This document shows, piece by piece, positions 10,987 to 13,034 of a stretch of DNA of 13,034 nt. The first letter of the stretch is position 1. The number at the start of each line of letters is the position of its first letter. The DNA is from Candidatus Pacearchaeota archaeon. Lineage in GTDB: Archaea; Nanobdellota; Nanobdellia; Pacearchaeales; GW2011-AR1. Below the pieces are notes generated by a model. That model did not search any database, was not told the origin of the DNA, and was given only the letters and a program-made list of their open reading frames with translations. Position numbers and translations under genes: made by a program. Location of the stretch: the NCBI GenBank assembly GCA_002688875.1, contig NZDU01000019.1, forward strand, positions 1-13,034, read 5' to 3'.

Positions 10987-11127
10987 ATGCCGAGACTAGC
11001 CATAAACCTTCACAAATTAGAACTTACCACCAACATCCTAATCCCAACAGGCTCATCAAATTACAAAGAATTAAGAAACAACAAACTATATATTCCAAGA
11101 ATAGACTCATTAGCAGTCTGTGAATAA
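10987..11127 (+). CDS. Doubtful small ORF (46 aa)
   Basis: A 46-aa ORF with a TATA-like ctttattaa (10957-10965) centred 26 bases before its ATG, which would suit a leaderless gene. The product is neutral to basic (LHKLELTTNILIPTGSSN, residues 8-25) with no known motif. It converges on the PRPP synthetase-like gene, 5 bases from that stop. Base use (many ATC, ACC, CTA codons) follows the C-rich plus strand of this stretch, which could equally be the 3' region of the neighbour. I keep it at low confidence. Confidence 0.35.
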   Translation: MPRLAINLHKLELTTNILIPTGSSNYKELRNNKLYIPRIDSLAVCE

Positions 11128-11132
11128 AACCA

Positions 11133-12029
11133 TCACTTAAGTTTTATCTCTCTCGCAATAGCAGAAACACAATCAATCTTTGAAACTTTCGAAGGTATAG
11201 TATTAGAAACAATTATCTTAGCCTTACCTCTCAATTTAGACAAAGCCTTCTCAGAAAATAACCCATGAGCCGCCATAAAATACAATTCCTTAGCCTTAAT
11301 CAATTTACTAGCTTGAATCAATGTATCTCCTGTAGAAATAATATCATCAATAACCACAACCTTATCCGCGTTCATCCGCTTACCTCTAGTTTTAACCTTT
11401 CTAGAACTTATCCTATGTTTATCAAGAATCTTATATTCCAATCCCAACTTCTCCGCAACCGGCTTAACCCACTGCTCACTCTCATCATCAGGACCAACTA
11501 ACAAACACTCGCCTATATGAGATTTAATATATTCAGACATTTCCTTACTTAAAGAGATTTTCTTAGCATTTGGAAAAAATTCTGAAAAAGTCTTAAGCCG
11601 ATGCAAATGCGGATCGACAACATAAACTTTCTTAAAAATTCTGCACATTTTAGCCAAAATCTTAGCAGAAACTGCCTCTCCTTTTCTAAACCTAAAATCC
11701 TCTCTTAAATATCCCAGATATGGCGCAATCAAATAAACATTTTTAGCCCCAAGTTCCCTAGCTGTTTCCGCAGAAAACAACAACTCAACTAATTTATCAT
11801 TTACATCTATTTTATCCGGATAAAAACTTTGCACAAAATACACATTCCAATTTCTAACTTCCTTAGGAAGTCTAATTCTCAACTCCGAATCTGGAAAAAT
11901 CTCACTATCTAAAACACATGAACAACCCCCAACTTTCCTAGCCAATGAAGAAGCAAGATGCTTCCCTCCAGAACAAGCAACAAACATATTCTTACAGACC
12001 TTGCTACTTCTACTAACCATCTTTTTCAT
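11133..12029 (-). CDS. prs: Ribose-phosphate pyrophosphokinase-like (PRPP synthetase)
   Basis: PRPP synthetase transfers pyrophosphate from ATP to ribose 5-phosphate, feeding purine, pyrimidine, His and NAD synthesis. The 298-aa protein has the family order: an N-terminal FPDSELRIRLP (residues 45-55), YLGYLREDFRFRKGEAVSAK (104-123, where most family members have Y-x-R-Q-D), DPHLHR (139-144), and the PRPP-binding loop VVVIDDIISTGDT (224-236). An extra 14 residues (MKKMVSRSSKVCKN) precede the usual family start at MFVACSGGK. The upstream ATG is kept because a TATA box lies about 26 bases before it, giving a leaderless message. The deviations around residues 104-112 leave some doubt about activity, and a divergent archaeal Prs-like paralogue is possible. 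It belongs to the host chromosome side. Confidence 0.85.
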   Translation of the reverse strand: MKKMVSRSSKVCKNMFVACSGGKHLASSLARKVGGCSCVLDSEIFPDSELRIRLPKEVRNWNVYFVQSFYPDKIDVNDKLVELLFSAETARELGAKNVYLIAPYLGYLREDFRFRKGEAVSAKILAKMCRIFKKVYVVDPHLHRLKTFSEFFPNAKKISLSKEMSEYIKSHIGECLLVGPDDESEQWVKPVAEKLGLEYKILDKHRISSRKVKTRGKRMNADKVVVIDDIISTGDTLIQASKLIKAKELYFMAAHGLFSEKALSKLRGKAKIIVSNTIPSKVSKIDCVSAIAREIKLK

Positions 12030-12132
12030 TATTTATCAAGGATAACATTATTTTTAAATGTAATCAATCCAACAATTATCAAACAAACAAACCTACAATT
12101 AACTTTTTAAGTAAAGATTTATTAGTTTATTT
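12030..12132. promoter_or_regulatory. Divergent promoters of prs-like and glycosyltransferase genes
   Basis: Two TATA-like boxes are seen: tttttaaatg (12051-12060), read on the minus strand for the prs-like gene, and ctttttaagt (12103-12112) on the plus strand. Each centres about 26 bases before its ATG, and neither ATG has a ribosome site, so both messages should be leaderless. Confidence 0.65.
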
Positions 12133-13034
12133 ATGCAAAAAAAAGAAGGCCCAATCATATTAATGATGAGCACATACCCTCCAAGAGAGTGCGGTATCGC
12201 AACATTTACAAAAGACCTCTCAGACTCAATTAATAAACAAGTCAGCCCTCAAATGTGCACAAAAATTCTAGCTATAAACAAAGAAGAATCAAATCATTAT
12301 AATTATTCAGACAAAGTTATCTTCCAGATTAGTGAAAACAACGTCGATGATTACCTAAATGTTGCTAAAAAAATTAACAATAATGAGAACATAAAACTAG
12401 TTTCTATTCAACATGAGTTCGGTCTTTTCGGAGGAGAATACGGCGATTATTTACTCGCATTTTTAGAAGTACTCACAAAACCAGTAGTAATCACATTTCA
12501 CAGCGTACTCCCCAACCCTGATGAAAGATTAAGAAATGTAGTCCGATCAATATCTGATAAGGTTAATGAGATTATAGTCATGACAAAAAAAGGAAGTGAA
12601 ATACTAGGGAATGATTATGGTTTACACTCCGATATAAAAATCATCCCACACGGAATTCCAATAGTGAATTTTGAAAATCAAGAATTTGAGAAGAAAGAAT
12701 TAAGATTTGATGGCAAGAAAATTATTAGCTCATTTGGTTTGATGAGTAGTGGAAAAGGATATGAGTACGTTATTGACGCAATGCCAGATTTAATAAAAGA
12801 TCATCCTGATTTATTATATTTAATTGTAGGCGAAACACACCCTGTAGTAAGAAAAAATGAAGGGGAAAAATACAGAAATTTCCTGGAGAAGAAAGTCCGA
12901 GATTTAAATTTACAAAAACATGTAAAATTCCACGATAAATATCTTTCCTTACCCGAAATTATCAAATATCTCAAGGCAACCGATATTTATATTTCCTCGG
13001 GTTTAAATCCCAACCAAATAACCTCCGGCACTCT
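12133..13034 (+). CDS. GT-B glycosyltransferase (family 4 type), 3' end beyond the window
   Basis: This gene encodes at least 300 aa of a GT-B fold glycosyltransferase, likely moving a sugar from a nucleotide donor to a glycan or lipid at the cytoplasmic membrane face. The opening YPPRECGIATF (residues 15-25) is typical of a subgroup of GT4 enzymes and contains the Gly-rich acceptor/donor loop. QHEFGLFGGEYG (about 95-106), TFHSVLPNP, and PHGIP (H173) follow, then the start of the C-terminal Rossmann domain with FGLMSSGKGYEYVIDA. The window ends in the SSGLNPNQITSG region, where the family's E-x7-E-like donor motif would come. The frame is open throughout, so the truncation is only the window edge. 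The TATA box at 12103-12112 supports this start. Confidence 0.88.
   Translation, partial: MQKKEGPIILMMSTYPPRECGIATFTKDLSDSINKQVSPQMCTKILAINKEESNHYNYSDKVIFQISENNVDDYLNVAKKINNNENIKLVSIQHEFGLFGGEYGDYLLAFLEVLTKPVVITFHSVLPNPDERLRNVVRSISDKVNEIIVMTKKGSEILGNDYGLHSDIKIIPHGIPIVNFENQEFEKKELRFDGKKIISSFGLMSSGKGYEYVIDAMPDLIKDHPDLLYLIVGETHPVVRKNEGEKYRNFLEKKVRDLNLQKHVKFHDKYLSLPEIIKYLKATDIYISSGLNPNQITSGT

Noticed and set aside
10989..10997. gccgagact, a 9-base match to the tRNA-Asp T-arm region (10805-10813), considered as a second attachment site.
   Set aside because: It is only 9 bases, on the host side of the tRNA, and the match stops before the tRNA 3' end. A 9-base match is expected by chance now and then in a window of this size.
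11265..11501. 78-aa plus-strand ORF and similar ones at 10418-10717, 8811-9074 and 3633-3821 (minus).
   Set aside because: They are antisense shadows of the prs-like, integrase, mini-gene and queE/folE coding regions, without promoters or ribosome sites of their own.

Overview
The window reads as DNA from an AT-rich archaeon. The evidence is a set of archaeal BRE/TATA promoters (for example aaaggtttatatac at 3874 and 4844) placed 25-28 bases ahead of start codons, many apparently leaderless genes, a TrmB-type regulator, a tRNA-Asp gene without an encoded CCA, and a primase-helicase of archaeal plasmid/virus type. The compact layout suggests a DPANN-like lineage (Woesearchaeota/Pacearchaeota style), but that placement is inference; no marker in the window fixes the taxon.

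Region 1 (about 63-3897) is a 7-deazapurine gene cluster. A TrmB-like regulator (minus strand) is divergent from a plus-strand operon of overlapping genes: a HemK-like methyltransferase, a second class I methyltransferase, QueD, QueE and the first part of FolE. FolE, QueD and QueE catalyse successive steps from GTP to 7-carboxy-7-deazaguanine (CDG), the precursor of preQ0, archaeosine and deazaguanine-modified DNA. FolE stops after about 70 recognisable residues, without its zinc ligands. The break coincides with a 19-bp sequence that occurs identically at 63-81 and 3846-3864, so the whole cluster is bracketed by a perfect direct repeat. QueC and any transferase are not in the window.

Region 2 (about 3865-10797) is an integrated plasmid- or virus-like element. 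It holds many small unrecognised genes, two tiny putative metal-binding proteins, a protein that joins an AEP-type primase domain to a D5/SF3-type helicase, a chain of overlapping mini-genes (ribbon-helix-helix protein, 34-aa peptide, 68-aa protein), a divergent winged-helix regulator, and a tyrosine recombinase whose start codon lies 57 bp from the 3' end of tRNA-Asp. Three non-coding zones (4504-4902, 6252-6523, 8439-8612) are dense with inverted, direct and mirror repeats and are the best candidates for a replication origin, packaging or partition site, or structured RNA. No copy of the tRNA 3' end is visible further left, so the far attachment site is either outside the window (making the deazapurine cluster cargo of the same element) or degraded.

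Region 3 (10798-13034) is the apparent host chromosome: tRNA-Asp, a doubtful 46-aa ORF, a PRPP synthetase-like gene on the minus strand, and a divergent family-4 type glycosyltransferase cut off by the window end.
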